Below, piece after piece: positions 41,353-50,144 of a stretch of 64,000 nt of DNA (positions are counted from its first letter, which is position 1; every line of letters begins with the position of its first letter). The position numbers and the translations under genes are program-made. Below the pieces are notes generated by a model. It worked only from the letters and a program-made list of their open reading frames with translations. It was not told the origin of the DNA and ran no database searches. The stretch spans positions 1-64,000 of the forward strand of contig NZ_JAGGOI010000010.1 of the NCBI RefSeq assembly GCF_018614585.1. The letters are read 5' to 3'. This DNA comes from Streptomyces sp. ISL-1. GTDB taxonomy: Bacteria > Actinomycetota > Actinomycetes > Streptomycetales > Streptomycetaceae.

Positions 41353-41549
41353 TGAAGCCGCACCCCACGACCACATGGCGCAGGAGCAGTTACAGCAACG
41401 GCATGGGTGGCGAGTGCGTCGAGGTAGCCGCGTCTGCAGAGGACGTGGCCGTACGAGACTCCAAAATCCCACACGGCCCGCGGCTCACCCTCGGCTCAGC
41501 CGCCTGGGGGGACTTCGTTGGTGCCCTGCGTCTCGGGCGGATCAGCTAG
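41352..41549 (+). CDS. DUF397 small regulatory partner
   Basis: A 65-residue protein with the DUF397 signature TTWRRSSYSNGMGGECVEVA, then VAVRDSKIPHGPRLTLGSAA and WGDFVGALRLG. DUF397 proteins bind and inhibit the cognate XRE/DUF5753 regulator, here the gene immediately upstream. Confidence 0.92.
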   Translation: MKPHPTTTWRRSSYSNGMGGECVEVAASAEDVAVRDSKIPHGPRLTLGSAAWGDFVGALRLGRIS

Positions 41550-41594
41550 GAGGCCCCGTCTCAGTCGGCTCACTTACACCGCCCCGCGGGATGT

Positions 41595-42449
41595 TCAGGC
41601 CAGAGCCTCGATGGCTTTCACTATCAGCGCCCGCGCCTCGGTGCCGTACACGGCAAGCTCTGTGAGTCTGGTGAACGCGCGTAGGTAAACGTCCAGTTCG
41701 CTGGGGGCCGTTACCGTAACGCGTGCCGCGAGCAGCTCCACATGGATCCGTATGTCGTCGAAGGCCGTGAACTGCTCCAGAGGCCACATGACCTGTTCCC
41801 GAGGAGCCTCGGCGGGGATGACCCCGAGCGACATGGACGGCAGAGCCATGGAAGCCAGCAGACTGCCCAGCTGGCCGGCCATCACCTCCGAGTCACCGAT
41901 GCGGTGGTTGAGGACGTTCTCCTCGACGAGCGTTGCGAAGCGGTGTTCCCCTTCGTAGACGACATGTGAGCGGCGCATGCGGGCTTCGACCGCCTCGCTC
42001 ACGTCGTCTGGGGTGCCCCGGAAAGCCGCGATGGTACCCATGAGAGCTGTCGCGTAGCCGGGCGTCTGGAGGAAGCCCGGCACGACGCGGGATGCATACA
42101 CGCGGAACAGGCGGGTGCGTTCGTACAGGGGCGTTGACGCTTCCTGAAGGCGTTTCATCCCCGTGTGTTGGAGCCGTCTCCACTGGACGTACATGGAGTC
42201 GGCCTGGCGGTTGGCTGCGACAAGGTCAGCCGCCTGGCCGTCTGCCCCGCAGGCGGCGCACCAGGCTCGTATGTCCGCGTCGGACGGTGCTGTGTGCGCG
42301 TTCTCGATCCGGGACGATTTGGCGACGGACCAGCCGCAGCGCTTTGCCAGCTCCTTGCCCGTGATCCCCGCATCCAGGCGCAGCTCCCGCAGACGTTCGG
42401 CGAGAGCTGCACGTGCTTCCTGCACGCTGGACATGGGGAAGTGGGGCAT
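41595..42449 (-). CDS. Second XRE-family regulator with DUF5753
   Basis: A 284-residue protein: helix-turn-helix at about 15-70 (LRELRLDAGITGKELAKRCG, KSSRIENAHTAPSDADIRAW) and DUF5753 at about 105-280 (VYASRVVPGFLQTPGYATAL, IHVELLAARVTV). It differs clearly from the regulator at 40507-41352 and belongs to a different operon with DUF6879 and an 83-residue protein. The two regulator genes converge, ends 45 bp apart. Confidence 0.9.
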   Translation of the reverse strand: MPHFPMSSVQEARAALAERLRELRLDAGITGKELAKRCGWSVAKSSRIENAHTAPSDADIRAWCAACGADGQAADLVAANRQADSMYVQWRRLQHTGMKRLQEASTPLYERTRLFRVYASRVVPGFLQTPGYATALMGTIAAFRGTPDDVSEAVEARMRRSHVVYEGEHRFATLVEENVLNHRIGDSEVMAGQLGSLLASMALPSMSLGVIPAEAPREQVMWPLEQFTAFDDIRIHVELLAARVTVTAPSELDVYLRAFTRLTELAVYGTEARALIVKAIEALA

Positions 42450-42455
42450 GGCCGC

Positions 42456-42971
42456 CTATTTGATCTCGTACTGGTCGTGCGGGATGGCGCGCTCCCAGAT
42501 CTTCTCGAAGGCGGCAGAGTACATGTCCACCACTCCGGGGTCGTCCCGCAGCTCCTTGTCCGCCCAGTCTCCATCGCCGGAGAAATGGTGTACCCGAATC
42601 AGGCGATCGTCGAAGATCCAGAAATCATTTCCCGGCAGTAGCAGTTCCGTCGCTTCCCGGCGGGGCAGCCACTTCACCCGCTCGCCTGCGGTCACGTTGG
42701 AGTGGGTGACGTAGTGCTCCCAGCGAATGTATTCGGTCACCGGCTCGGAGACGACCCTCGCGCGGCGGACGCTCACCCCGCGGGCGACGGCGTCGGCGAT
42801 CTGCTGATGGAACGGCCGCCACCACGAAGCCCTGTCGTCCCAGTCGGTGCGGTGCCCCTGCTGCCACTCCTCGAAGCGCGGGTTGCTGTAGTAGCTGTCC
42901 CGCATCTCGAGGTGGACTGCCGACCGCTCAGCGTCGGCGAGGAGTTCACCGAACTCCGGGATCGAGCTCAT
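42456..42971 (-). CDS. DUF6879 family protein
   Basis: A 171-residue protein with the DUF6879 pattern: HLEMRDSYYSNPRFEEWQQG, RGVSVRRARVVSEPVTEYIR, WLPRREATELLLPGNDFWIF and WERAIPHDQYEI. These proteins regularly accompany XRE/DUF5753 regulators in actinomycetes, replacing DUF397 as partner. Ends 7 bp before the XRE gene; its start lies inside the preceding 83-residue gene. Function presumed regulatory. Confidence 0.85.
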   Translation of the reverse strand: MSSIPEFGELLADAERSAVHLEMRDSYYSNPRFEEWQQGHRTDWDDRASWWRPFHQQIADAVARGVSVRRARVVSEPVTEYIRWEHYVTHSNVTAGERVKWLPRREATELLLPGNDFWIFDDRLIRVHHFSGDGDWADKELRDDPGVVDMYSAAFEKIWERAIPHDQYEIK

Positions 42972-43197
42972 CGCACGCCTTCCTGATGATGGGCACCATG
43001 CGCTTGGGGATCCTGACGACCGTTTCGGTGGGCGGGATCGGCGCCCTCGCCGGAGACAGTTCGTCGCACCGGGCGGTCGACTCTGCGTCGGCCGTATAGC
43101 TCTGGATCAACAGATCCGATGTGTCCGTGTCCACCCACACTGTTGGGCATCCGTCGTCGTCCGTGTCGGGGTCGATCCCGACGAACCGTAAATTCAC
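42946..43197 (-). CDS. Small conserved protein of the XRE/DUF6879 module
   Basis: An 83-residue acidic protein (VNLRFVGIDPDTDDDGCPTV, WVDTDTSDLLIQSY, then PTETVVRIPKRMVPIIRKAC). No known motif is visible. It overlaps the DUF6879 start by 26 nt, so it heads a coupled three-gene operon. GTG start. This small protein is commonly seen in that position in streptomycetes, which supports it being real. Confidence 0.72.
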   Translation of the reverse strand: MNLRFVGIDPDTDDDGCPTVWVDTDTSDLLIQSYTADAESTARCDELSPARAPIPPTETVVRIPKRMVPIIRKACDELDPGVR

Positions 43198-43365
43198 AGC
43201 GGTTGACCTCCCGCGCTATTGCTTACAGCGATTTGCACCACGGTCACGCCTCAGGGCTCCGTCGGTCAAGAGCGCATACCCGTCTCGAACTGCGAGCATC
43301 AACTCACCTGTAATCTTGTGCAACTTTGTGGCGGACGCAGGGTTCCGGTTCCTACGGTCGTGCGC

Positions 43366-43563
43366 ATGGACTCACGAAGCCCCTCGGGGGCCTGCGACGC
43401 GGGAACGGCCAACTGGTGCAACTGGCACCGTGGCCCGTCCGGGACTGCCAAGGTAGTCCGAGCCGATGAGCGCGTCTCGGGCACGCCGTATCCCCTGCGG
43501 GCGTGCGCGCCGTGCCGCGAGCAGCGCGGCCTCGTCGCTGTGCCCGCGGGGCTGGCGTCATGA
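43366..43563 (+). CDS. Small Cys-rich actinobacterial protein
   Basis: A 65-residue protein with Cys pairs spread as ACDAGTANWCNWHRGPSGTA and RACAPCREQRGL. The CxxC and W-rich N-terminus suggest a small zinc-binding fold. It belongs to a set of tiny proteins near WhiJ-like modules in Streptomyces; function unknown. It is divergent from the DUF6879 operon. Its stop overlaps the following ATG (ATGA). Confidence 0.6.
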   Translation: MDSRSPSGACDAGTANWCNWHRGPSGTAKVVRADERVSGTPYPLRACAPCREQRGLVAVPAGLAS

Positions 43564-43716
43564 AGCCGTACACCACCCTGGGTCGTGTATCCCCTGCTCT
43601 GAGTCAAGAAGCCCGGCGCAGAGACCCGCTGCACGCTGTGCCCGCACGCCAAGGGCAATCACTTCAACATGTTCTCGCGCACGAAGTGGCCCAACGGCGG
43701 GCCGGAGCCACAGTGA
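43560..43716 (+). pseudogene. Probably frameshifted small Cys/His protein gene
   Basis: The ATG at 43560 begins MKPYTTLGRVSPALS. From 43603 a different frame reads a sensible conserved-looking tail, TRCTLCPHAKGNHFN then MFSRTKWPNGGPEPQ, ending at 43716, but that frame is closed by a TGA at 43600-43602 and has no start. A single-base indel near 43600 would join the two. Its stop overlaps the next GTG (GTGA), like its neighbours. A 110-residue fused reading in the ATG frame also exists but has poor amino-acid character. Could be a sequencing error or a real frameshift. Confidence 0.45.
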
Positions 43717-43892
43717 CCACCGCCACCCGGCCACGCCCCGTGATGACGTTGAAGGTGTACCGGGTGGACGCCGCGACCCGCCGACGGCGGGAGGTCTGGA
43801 GGCTCACGGTCCCGACGGGCGACCCCGAGCGGCTCGTGGATTCCCTCGCCTTCCCGCGGTGCTCGTGCCCCCGCTGCAGGGCCGTCCGTTGA
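43713..43892 (+). CDS. Tiny protein with CSCPRC motif
   Basis: A 59-residue protein: VMTLKVYRVDAATRRRREVW, LTVPTGDPERLVDSLAFPRC and SCPRCRAVR. The terminal CxCxxC could bind zinc. The GTG overlaps the upstream TGA and its own stop overlaps the next TTG, so the cluster is translated as a chain. Function unknown. Confidence 0.5.
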   Translation: MTTATRPRPVMTLKVYRVDAATRRRREVWRLTVPTGDPERLVDSLAFPRCSCPRCRAVR

Positions 43893-44083
43893 CCGCGCCC
43901 ACCGCCGACGCGCGCGTGCTGCCCGCGGCCGGAGAGCTGAGCTGGGAGCAGTACGCGGGACGAGCCTGCGTCTGGTGCGACCAGCCCCTCACGACCGGCG
44001 CACGCAGCGTCGGAATATCGCGCGGCCGGCTCGGCGCCCACGTCCTCGACATCGAGGTGTACGCGGGCCCGTGCTGCCCGTAG
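43889..44083 (+). CDS. Tiny protein with CVWC motif
   Basis: A 64-residue protein: LSWEQYAGRACVWCDQPLTT, GARSVGISRGRLGAHVLDIE, VYAGPCCP. Two Cys pairs (CVWC and CC) suggest a zinc ribbon. TTG start in a TTGA overlap; a GTG at 43916 is the alternative. The ending VLDIEVYAGP is typical of a small Streptomyces family of unknown role. Confidence 0.6.
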   Translation: MTAPTADARVLPAAGELSWEQYAGRACVWCDQPLTTGARSVGISRGRLGAHVLDIEVYAGPCCP

Positions 44084-44224
44084 CCCTCACCTGATGAGCC
44101 CCGCCTCGGCCGACGACTCCGGCCAGGAAACCCCGGCCGAGGCGGTGACGGGCACTTGAAGGCCCCGACGTGCACGACGGCGTGAGGGAAGGCCTCGCGC
44201 CGAGGACACATCAAGGAACGTTGC

Positions 44225-44662
44225 ATGACTGCTCTCGCGACAGAACAGACCAGCGGCCGCCGACTCCTCGACCCCGAACTCTTCGAACGGCTCGTCACCT
44301 TCCTCGAGTTCGAAGAGGACATGGATCGGCCCCAGGCCGAACGCGTGATGGATCAGGCCCTCGCCTTCATCGACATGGCCGGGCACCGCAACGACGTACC
44401 GCTGTCCCCGTCACGGAAGGTCGACCCGGGCTGGCACGCGTTCATCCTGCACAGCCGCGAGTACGCCGACTTCTGCCACCGCCGGTTCGGCACGTTCCTG
44501 CATCACAACCCGCTGGGGGGCCGGCGCCTGCGCGACGGTATCGCCATCGAGCGCACCGTCCAGGCCATCGAAGAGATGGGCTACGCCGTCGACCACGAAC
44601 TGTGGGGCACCGCGGCGGAGTGCAACCCGCCGGCCTGCTGCGGCGACGGCGACGGCTGCTGA
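44225..44662 (+). CDS. Conserved hypothetical protein (glycine-rich-domain-like)
   Basis: A 145-residue protein: helical start (LLDPELFERLVTFLEFEEDM), then VDPGWHAFILHSREYADFCH, which resembles the core of plant/bacterial glycine-rich domain proteins, and a Cys-rich tail NPPACCGDGDGC. Conserved Trp-His and Cys-His spacing hints at metal or heme binding. Function unknown. Not overlapping its neighbours. Confidence 0.62.
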   Translation: MTALATEQTSGRRLLDPELFERLVTFLEFEEDMDRPQAERVMDQALAFIDMAGHRNDVPLSPSRKVDPGWHAFILHSREYADFCHRRFGTFLHHNPLGGRRLRDGIAIERTVQAIEEMGYAVDHELWGTAAECNPPACCGDGDGC

Positions 44663-44731
44663 CCCGATCCCCCGCGCGGCCCGTCTCCCCCAGCGGGCCG
44701 CGCGTCCTCGCGCGCAGAACGGAACCCGACC

Positions 44732-45106
44732 ATGGCCGCCCTTCTCTCCGCCTGCAGCCGCCTCACCGTCTTCCCACTGGAAGGCCTGACCGTCGCCTAC
44801 ACCACACAGTCCAGCGACTCCCGCAACCTCGGCGACATCGCCATCGTCGGCGTCACCGACCCGGACACCGCCACCGGCGACCACTTGTTGCGACTGGCCG
44901 CGAGCATGTACAACAACCCGCCCACCAGCCAGACACAATCCCGGTGGATCCTCACCCAATGCACCCGGGCCCGCGCCGTCAAAGCACCCGCCCACCGCGA
45001 CCTGCCAGACGCCAAGTGGACTGCCGACCTGAACCGCGAGTTCCACCTCGACGGTCTCTTCGCCAATCACGCCATCCTGCGCACGGGGCGTCTCACCATC
45101 GAGTGA
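44732..45106 (+). CDS. Hypothetical protein
   Basis: A 124-residue protein I do not recognise (LTVFPLEGLTVAYTTQSSDS, GDIAIVGVTDPDTATGDHLL, DAKWTADLNREFHLDGLFAN). Codon bias is good across the ORF. Soluble, no motif seen. Lies 69 bp after the preceding gene in the same direction. Confidence 0.5.
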   Translation: MAALLSACSRLTVFPLEGLTVAYTTQSSDSRNLGDIAIVGVTDPDTATGDHLLRLAASMYNNPPTSQTQSRWILTQCTRARAVKAPAHRDLPDAKWTADLNREFHLDGLFANHAILRTGRLTIE

Positions 45107-45524
45107 CGGCTTGAGCAATCCGCCAACCCCGGTCTGCCTACGTCCCCCGTCGCGGACAGGCCGGGGCTACCCCGAGTCCACAGCAGCGGCGAACCCGAAA
45201 CCCGTTGGGCAGCGATGAAGTGGTGAGGTCTGCTGCGCGGTCGAACAAGACCGACGCGGGGCACTCGGAGGCGTTCCAACAGCGATTGCGCAGGTTGGGT
45301 TCGTCGCGGGCCGGCGACGGCGGGGCCCGCAAGGGGGACTCGAGTCGTCCGTTTGGCCCGCATTAGTAGGTTTCGAGCAGAAATGGCCGATCGCGGCAGT
45401 TAGCGTCGGGCGCGGCGATCATCAGCGCCGCGGCGATCCCGGAGGTCCATGACGGGGCATCAGTCGCCGAGTCCGTTCGGATCACTCGCATACACCTCGG
45501 TGTCGTGCGCTGCAGGAGGTCTTC
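45107..45524. other. Intergenic region, no gene seen
   Basis: About 420 bp contain only unconvincing ORFs on either strand. The last 30 bp hold the promoter-proximal leader and AGGAGG ribosome site of the propeller gene. I see no transposase remnant I can name. Confidence 0.4.
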
Positions 45525-46955
45525 ATGTCGGGTATCGCGGTACTGGGCGCATCGGAGCAGGGGAGTGGGGGGCGAAGTCGCGGGGGCGGAGGTTCGTGGT
45601 GGGTGCTGGTGCGGGCCTGGGTGGCGGGAGTGGCGGTCCTGGCCGGCCTGGCCGTCCCGATCACCCTGGCCACACCCGCCGCCGCACAAACCGGAACCTT
45701 CGCCTACGTCGCCAACGAAAGCTCGGACACGGTGTCGGTGATCGATACCGCCACCAATACCGTCTCGGCCACTGTCGCCGTGGGCGACGCCCCCCAGGAC
45801 GTGGCAGTCACTCCGGACGGCTCCCGCGTCTACGTCACCAACTTCAACGATGACACCGTGTCGGTGATCGATACCGCCACCAATACCGTCACGGACACCG
45901 TCACTGTCGACGCAGGCCCCATTGGGGTGGCGGTCACTCCGGATGGCTCCCGCGTCTACGTCGCCAACTTCATCACGGGCAGCGTGTCGGTGATCGATAC
46001 CGCCACCAATACCGTCACCGACACCGTCACCGTCGGCAACGGCCCCCGCGGGGTGGCAGTCACTCCGGACGGCTCCCGCGTCTACGTCACCAACTTCAAC
46101 GATGACACCGTGTCGGTAATCGATACCGCCACCAATACCGTCACCGACACCGTCACCGTCGGCGACGTCCCCATTGGGCTGGCGGTCACCCCCGACGGCT
46201 CCCGCGTCTACGTCGCCAACCTCAACTCGGACACCGTGTCGGTGATCGATACCGCCACCAATACCGTCACCGACACCGTCACCGTCGGCAACGGCCCCTT
46301 TGACGTGGCGGTCACCCCGGACGGCTCCCGCGTCTACGTCACCAACTCCCTCGATGCCACCGTGTCGGTGATCGATACCGCCACCAATACCGTCACCGAC
46401 ACCGTCACCGTCGGCAACGGCCCCACCGGGGTAGCGATCACCCCGGACGGCTCCCGCGTCTACGTCGCCAACACCAACGATGACAACGTGTCGGTGATCG
46501 ATACCGCCACCAATACCGTCATCGACAAGGTCACCGTCGGCGACGGACCCATTGGGGTGGCGATCGGGACCATCGATGCGGAGCGGATCCCGACCAAGCT
46601 GACGCTGAAGGCGAAGAAGAAGGACAAGGACCACCCCGAGGGCGGGGACGGTCTCACGCTGACCGCCAAGCTGACCGCCGAGGGCAAGCCCCTGGAAGGC
46701 AAGGACATCGACTTCACCAACGCCGTCCTGCTGTGCACCGACACCACCAACGTCCAAGGCAAAGCCACCTGCAAGGTCCCCGGCAAGCAGGACAAGGACA
46801 CCTGCTACACCGCCTCCTTCGCCGGCGACGACACCTATCTGCCCTCCACCGTCACCCTGTGCAAGAAGCGCGACGACTACAAGCCCGACCTGTCGTCAGT
46901 ACTGCCCGGCCAGAGCGACATCCGTATCCCGGTGCTGTCGTCCGGGAAGGGGTGA
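45525..46955 (+). CDS. Secreted seven-bladed YncE-like beta-propeller protein
   Basis: A 476-residue protein. A long signal peptide (hydrophobic about 27-50, ending TPAAAQ) precedes seven 42-residue YVTN repeats of the form [20 protein letters not shown], [17 protein letters not shown], then an Ig-like C-terminal domain (about 355-460, [36 protein letters not shown]). YncE/surface-layer-type propellers bind ligands or other surface proteins. No anchor is visible at the C-terminus. AGGAGG lies 5 nt before the ATG. The very even repeats suggest recent amplification. Confidence 0.88.
   Translation: MSGIAVLGASEQGSGGRSRGGGGSWWVLVRAWVAGVAVLAGLAVPITLATPAAAQTGTFAYVANESSDTVSVIDTATNTVSATVAVGDAPQDVAVTPDGSRVYVTNFNDDTVSVIDTATNTVTDTVTVDAGPIGVAVTPDGSRVYVANFITGSVSVIDTATNTVTDTVTVGNGPRGVAVTPDGSRVYVTNFNDDTVSVIDTATNTVTDTVTVGDVPIGLAVTPDGSRVYVANLNSDTVSVIDTATNTVTDTVTVGNGPFDVAVTPDGSRVYVTNSLDATVSVIDTATNTVTDTVTVGNGPTGVAITPDGSRVYVANTNDDNVSVIDTATNTVIDKVTVGDGPIGVAIGTIDAERIPTKLTLKAKKKDKDHPEGGDGLTLTAKLTAEGKPLEGKDIDFTNAVLLCTDTTNVQGKATCKVPGKQDKDTCYTASFAGDDTYLPSTVTLCKKRDDYKPDLSSVLPGQSDIRIPVLSSGKG
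45732..46613 (+). repeat. Seven tandem 126-bp coding repeats
   Basis: The core GTGTCGGTGATCGATACCGC begins at 45732, 45858, 45984, 46110, 46236, 46362 and 46488, exactly 126 bp apart each time. Each unit encodes one propeller blade. The shared core is nearly invariant, with variation concentrated in the loops between cores. Confidence 0.95.
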
Positions 46956-47072
46956 GCGCGCCCGGCCGAGACACGGCGATCTCCCGCCGCCTCTCGCGGT
47001 CCGGTGACTGATCCGCCTTGAAGAGCACTCCTGCTCGTGCAACTCCCGCCCAGACCCGTCGCTTCCTCCACC

Positions 47073-47114
47073 ACGTTGTGGCCCTGACCCCGTTCGAGGT
47101 CAGGGCCACAACGT
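47073..47114. terminator. Perfect 17-bp inverted repeat after the propeller gene
   Basis: Arms ACGTTGTGGCCCTGACC and GGTCAGGGCCACAACGT flank the loop CCGTTCGA. It sits 118 bp after the propeller stop. No T tract follows. A terminator is the simplest reading. The rest of 46956-47456 holds no gene; an AT-richer stretch near 47340 (GAGTTATTGATAATCAGC) is the likely promoter of the collagen-like gene. Confidence 0.65.
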
Positions 47115-47456
47115 CGCCTGGGCTGTGGCGGTTTGATCGGCTGCGCCTGGCACATCGGCCGCCTTCGGTGAACAGGTCCGGAGAAGACCGGCCAGCAGCG
47201 ACACCGGCAGAACCGCGGCAGGCTCAGTGGCCGGCCACCGCGCCAGACCGCCACCTCCTACGAAGCAGCGGTCAGCTTGGCGTCGTTCCCGTGTCAGCGG
47301 AGGACAGGCACCCCACCTGAATCTGCCGATTACTCCGAGTTATTGATAATCAGCGCGTGCCGACCGGCTGTGACGATCGATCGGCTGCGCGCGGGTCAAA
47401 CTCGCCCTTGGGATCGGACGTGGAGTCCCCAACCGGTCGAAACGAGGAGCGCGCAC

Positions 47457-48407
47457 ATGAGTCCTGCCAACAGGACAGGGTCCCGACTGGGGCCGCTGGC
47501 TCGTCGGGCCAACTGGACCGCGGGCGGCGCGATCGCCTCACTCGCGCTGGTCCTGGCGGCCGGGCTCGTCAGTCCGGTCGGGGTCGCGGCTCAGAGCATG
47601 GGCGAACGCGTGAGCGTGTCGAGCGGCCCGGGCGGAGGAGACGACAAGTGCCTGGACGGGTCGGACCGCGGTGGTAAGGACGAGTGCAAGAGAGGCCCGA
47701 AGGGCGCGACCGGTGCGACGGGGCCGACGGGGGCGACGGGTACGGCGGGGGCGACGGGTACGGCGGGGCCAACGGGGGCGACAGGTACGGCGGGGCCTGC
47801 CGGGCCCACGGGCGGGCTGGGCGCGACGGGCGCGCAGGGCGTGCCGGGTGACCCGGGTGCGACGGGCGGGCCGGGACCGACGGGCGGGCCGGGACCCAGC
47901 GGCCCGACGGGATCGACCGGGGCTACGGGGTCGACCGGGGCTACGGGGTCGACCGGGCCCACGGTCAATGTCGGTGCGAGCATCTTCGCCAGCGAATCTC
48001 AGACCATCCCGACCAACGCCGAGACCCCGATCACTTTCAGTGGCGCCGCCTACGACACGGACACGATGTTCAACTCGACGAACTCGACGCTGGAGGTCAA
48101 CACCGCCGGGCGCTACCTCCTCAAGGGAAGGATTCTCTGGAACTTCACTGCGAATGTCGCGGGGCAGCGTCAACTTCGTATCTCCGTCAACGGCAGTGTC
48201 GTCGCCTTTGACGGGCAGGACACCGCGGACGCCCCGGTCGGCATGGGCACCTCGCAGGACGTGTCAACGATTGTTCAGCTGAATGTCGATGACGTGATCT
48301 CCCTCAGGGCCTTCCAGACCACCGGAAGTGCCGCCACCTCGAACTGGCTGTTCACAGGAGAGACCAACGTGGCTCCCCAGCTCCAGGCGGAGTGGCTCGC
48401 GCCGTAG
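47457..48407 (+). CDS. Secreted collagen-like protein with BclA-like C-terminal domain
   Basis: A 316-residue protein: signal peptide (about 1-45, ending VGVAAQ), a short Cys-containing charged region ([17 protein letters not shown]), 30 uninterrupted G-X-Y triplets at 80-169 ([16 protein letters not shown]...), then a C-terminal domain of about 145 residues ([53 protein letters not shown]). The architecture matches BclA-type spore or surface filaments, in which a C1q/TNF-like domain trimerises the collagen helix. The Thr-rich Y positions fit glycosylated bacterial collagens. GAGGAG lies before the ATG. Confidence 0.88.
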   Translation: MSPANRTGSRLGPLARRANWTAGGAIASLALVLAAGLVSPVGVAAQSMGERVSVSSGPGGGDDKCLDGSDRGGKDECKRGPKGATGATGPTGATGTAGATGTAGPTGATGTAGPAGPTGGLGATGAQGVPGDPGATGGPGPTGGPGPSGPTGSTGATGSTGATGSTGPTVNVGASIFASESQTIPTNAETPITFSGAAYDTDTMFNSTNSTLEVNTAGRYLLKGRILWNFTANVAGQRQLRISVNGSVVAFDGQDTADAPVGMGTSQDVSTIVQLNVDDVISLRAFQTTGSAATSNWLFTGETNVAPQLQAEWLAP

Positions 48408-48674
48408 GCCACGCCCTCGCTCCGACCACATCCCCACACGTCCACCGCAGCCGAGAACCCCTCTCGGAGAAGTCGGGCAGGGGCTCTTCGGCGCGCGGCG
48501 CGGAACTGAACCCGGGGCGGCCGGGGCCGGGGCTACTCCATGTACAGGCAGTGGCGAGCCCGAGACCTGTTCGCACGCGAGCCCGGCAAGATCCGAGAGA
48601 AAGGCCCTGCCGGCCTGCGGCCAGTGGGCGACAGAGCGGGGGCGGCTGACGCAGCCCGTGGTTCCATGGGGACC

Positions 48675-49138
48675 ATGGCAACCAGGACTGTCGTCGTCGA
48701 GCGCGTGATCCGGGCGTCTCCCGAGCGGGTGTGGGAGGCCCTGACCGACCTTGAGGGCACGGAGCGCGTACTCAGCGGCGTGGAGCGGATCGAGGTCCTC
48801 ACCGAGGGCGGCTTCGGAGTGGGCACACGGTGGCGCGAGACCCGGCGGATGCTGGGCAAGGCAGCCACCGAGGAGTTGTATGTGACCGCCAGCGAGCCCC
48901 CCGAGCTTTTTTGGTGGAGGCCGACTCCCAAGGCGCCCACTATGTGTCGGAGTTCGCGCTGGTGACCGCCGGCCCGGAGGCGACGACCGTGCGGATGACA
49001 TTCTCGGCCGTCCCGCCCGGCGGCTTCATGGGTCTGCTCGCCAAGCTGCTCGGCGGCCTCGGCGTCAAGGCCGTGAGCAGGGCGATCGCGAAGGACCTCG
49101 ACGATGTCGCCGCCGCGGTGGAAAGCCGCAGCAGCTAG
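48675..49138 (+). pseudogene. SRPBCC (START-like) family protein, frameshifted
   Basis: The first half reads RTVVVERVIRASPERVWEAL, TDLEGTERVLSGVERIEVLT and up to TASEPPE in one frame. The second half, VEADSQGAHYVSEFALVTAG to the end VAAAVESRSS, is in another frame. The break falls at a run of six T at 48907-48912. Adding or removing one base restores a 150-residue SRPBCC protein (lipid- or ligand-binding fold). Either a true frameshift or a homopolymer sequencing error. Confidence 0.8.
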
Positions 49139-49213
49139 AGATCTCTAAGGGTGCGGCTTACAATGCCGCCCAGTCCTCAGGGCCGCGATGAAGGCGGTCG
49201 CCGCCAAGCGGGA

Positions 49214-49918
49214 TCACTTCTTGACGCGCGAAGTCCGATAGAGCTCGGCGGTGAGGTCGGCCAGCTCCGACGGAGACGTGTCCGCGAGTTCGGTGGCGGC
49301 CACGGTGCTGTGGTCGGCCCAGACGCAGACCACGCGCGGTGTCCTCGTCACGGTGCCGTCGTACACGTCCTTGAATGTGTACAGGGTCTTCCGGCACTTC
49401 ATCACGGCGCCCTTGAAGCCCTCCAGGTCGAACGTCCTGGGGCCGCCGACCCACTTCGTGTGGCCGAAGCTGAAAGGGAGCTGCTCGCTCTTCTCGATCG
49501 AGCGGAACATGCGGGCGACCGCCTTGTCGGGGTCAGGAATCCGGCCCTGGAGTCCTCTGAAGACCAGGTAGCGGGCACCTTCCGCGTCAACGTCGCCCAG
49601 CACGTAGTCGGCGCCCGTGCCAGTCGCTTTCTCGACGATCCTGTTGGCGTCCTTCGGTTCGACACCGATACCCCAGACTTCCGTCTTGGCCGCATAGCAG
49701 TCCGCGTCAGAGGGCTGACCCGCGCAGTCCACGATCCCGACATAGGTGTTCCCGTATCTGCGATGCTCCTTGTACTCGCCGACCAACCGCGGCGGGGCAA
49801 GCTTGTACCCCCTGGTGTCGGCTCCCTCGGACGCCGCCGTACAGCCCGAGCCCGCGAGCACGAGGAGCGCCCCCACGCCCACCGCGATCAGGGCTGTTTG
49901 CAGTCGTCCGGTACGCAT
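49214..49918 (-). CDS. Secreted lipoprotein of unknown function
   Basis: A 234-residue protein: signal peptide with lipobox-like LAGSGC (Cys26), then a soluble domain (YKLAPPRLVGEYKEHRRYGN, DYVLGDVDAEGARYLVFRGL, RTPRVVCVWADHSTVAATEL). The phrase VVCVWADHSTVA is frequent in Streptomyces membrane or lipoproteins of unknown role. Ends with a basic tail. Converges on the SRPBCC pseudogene. Confidence 0.7.
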   Translation of the reverse strand: MRTGRLQTALIAVGVGALLVLAGSGCTAASEGADTRGYKLAPPRLVGEYKEHRRYGNTYVGIVDCAGQPSDADCYAAKTEVWGIGVEPKDANRIVEKATGTGADYVLGDVDAEGARYLVFRGLQGRIPDPDKAVARMFRSIEKSEQLPFSFGHTKWVGGPRTFDLEGFKGAVMKCRKTLYTFKDVYDGTVTRTPRVVCVWADHSTVAATELADTSPSELADLTAELYRTSRVKK

Positions 49919-50144
49919 GGGCTGTGTTCCTCCATCGTCGGTTCAGGCGGTTCGACCACCGTGAGCCGCAGAAGGTTGCCCCGAGGCACCGGCGTACGTA
50001 GAAGCGCAGCGGCCTGTCCGTCTGACGCGGCCGATGGTCCGTCAGCCACCAGTGACCACACCACGGTCGATCTTTCGACGGCCTCATCACCAAGACCGGG
50101 CTCGACCTTCAACCGCCGTAACCCCAGCCATCGAAGATCTCTAG

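Noticed and set aside
43560..43892. Single 110-residue gene
   Set aside because: The middle has poor amino-acid character while the alternative frame carries a Cys/His-rich, conserved-looking tail, and GTGA overlap supports two genes.
45732..46613. Possible CRISPR-like array because of regular spacing
   Set aside because: Repeats are 126 bp, contiguous and in frame with a protein; no spacers and no cas genes.
45363..46757. 464-codon minus-strand ORF with [16 protein letters not shown] repeats
   Set aside because: It is the reverse shadow of the 126-bp propeller repeats; no signal peptide or sensible ends, and the plus strand has a clear family match.
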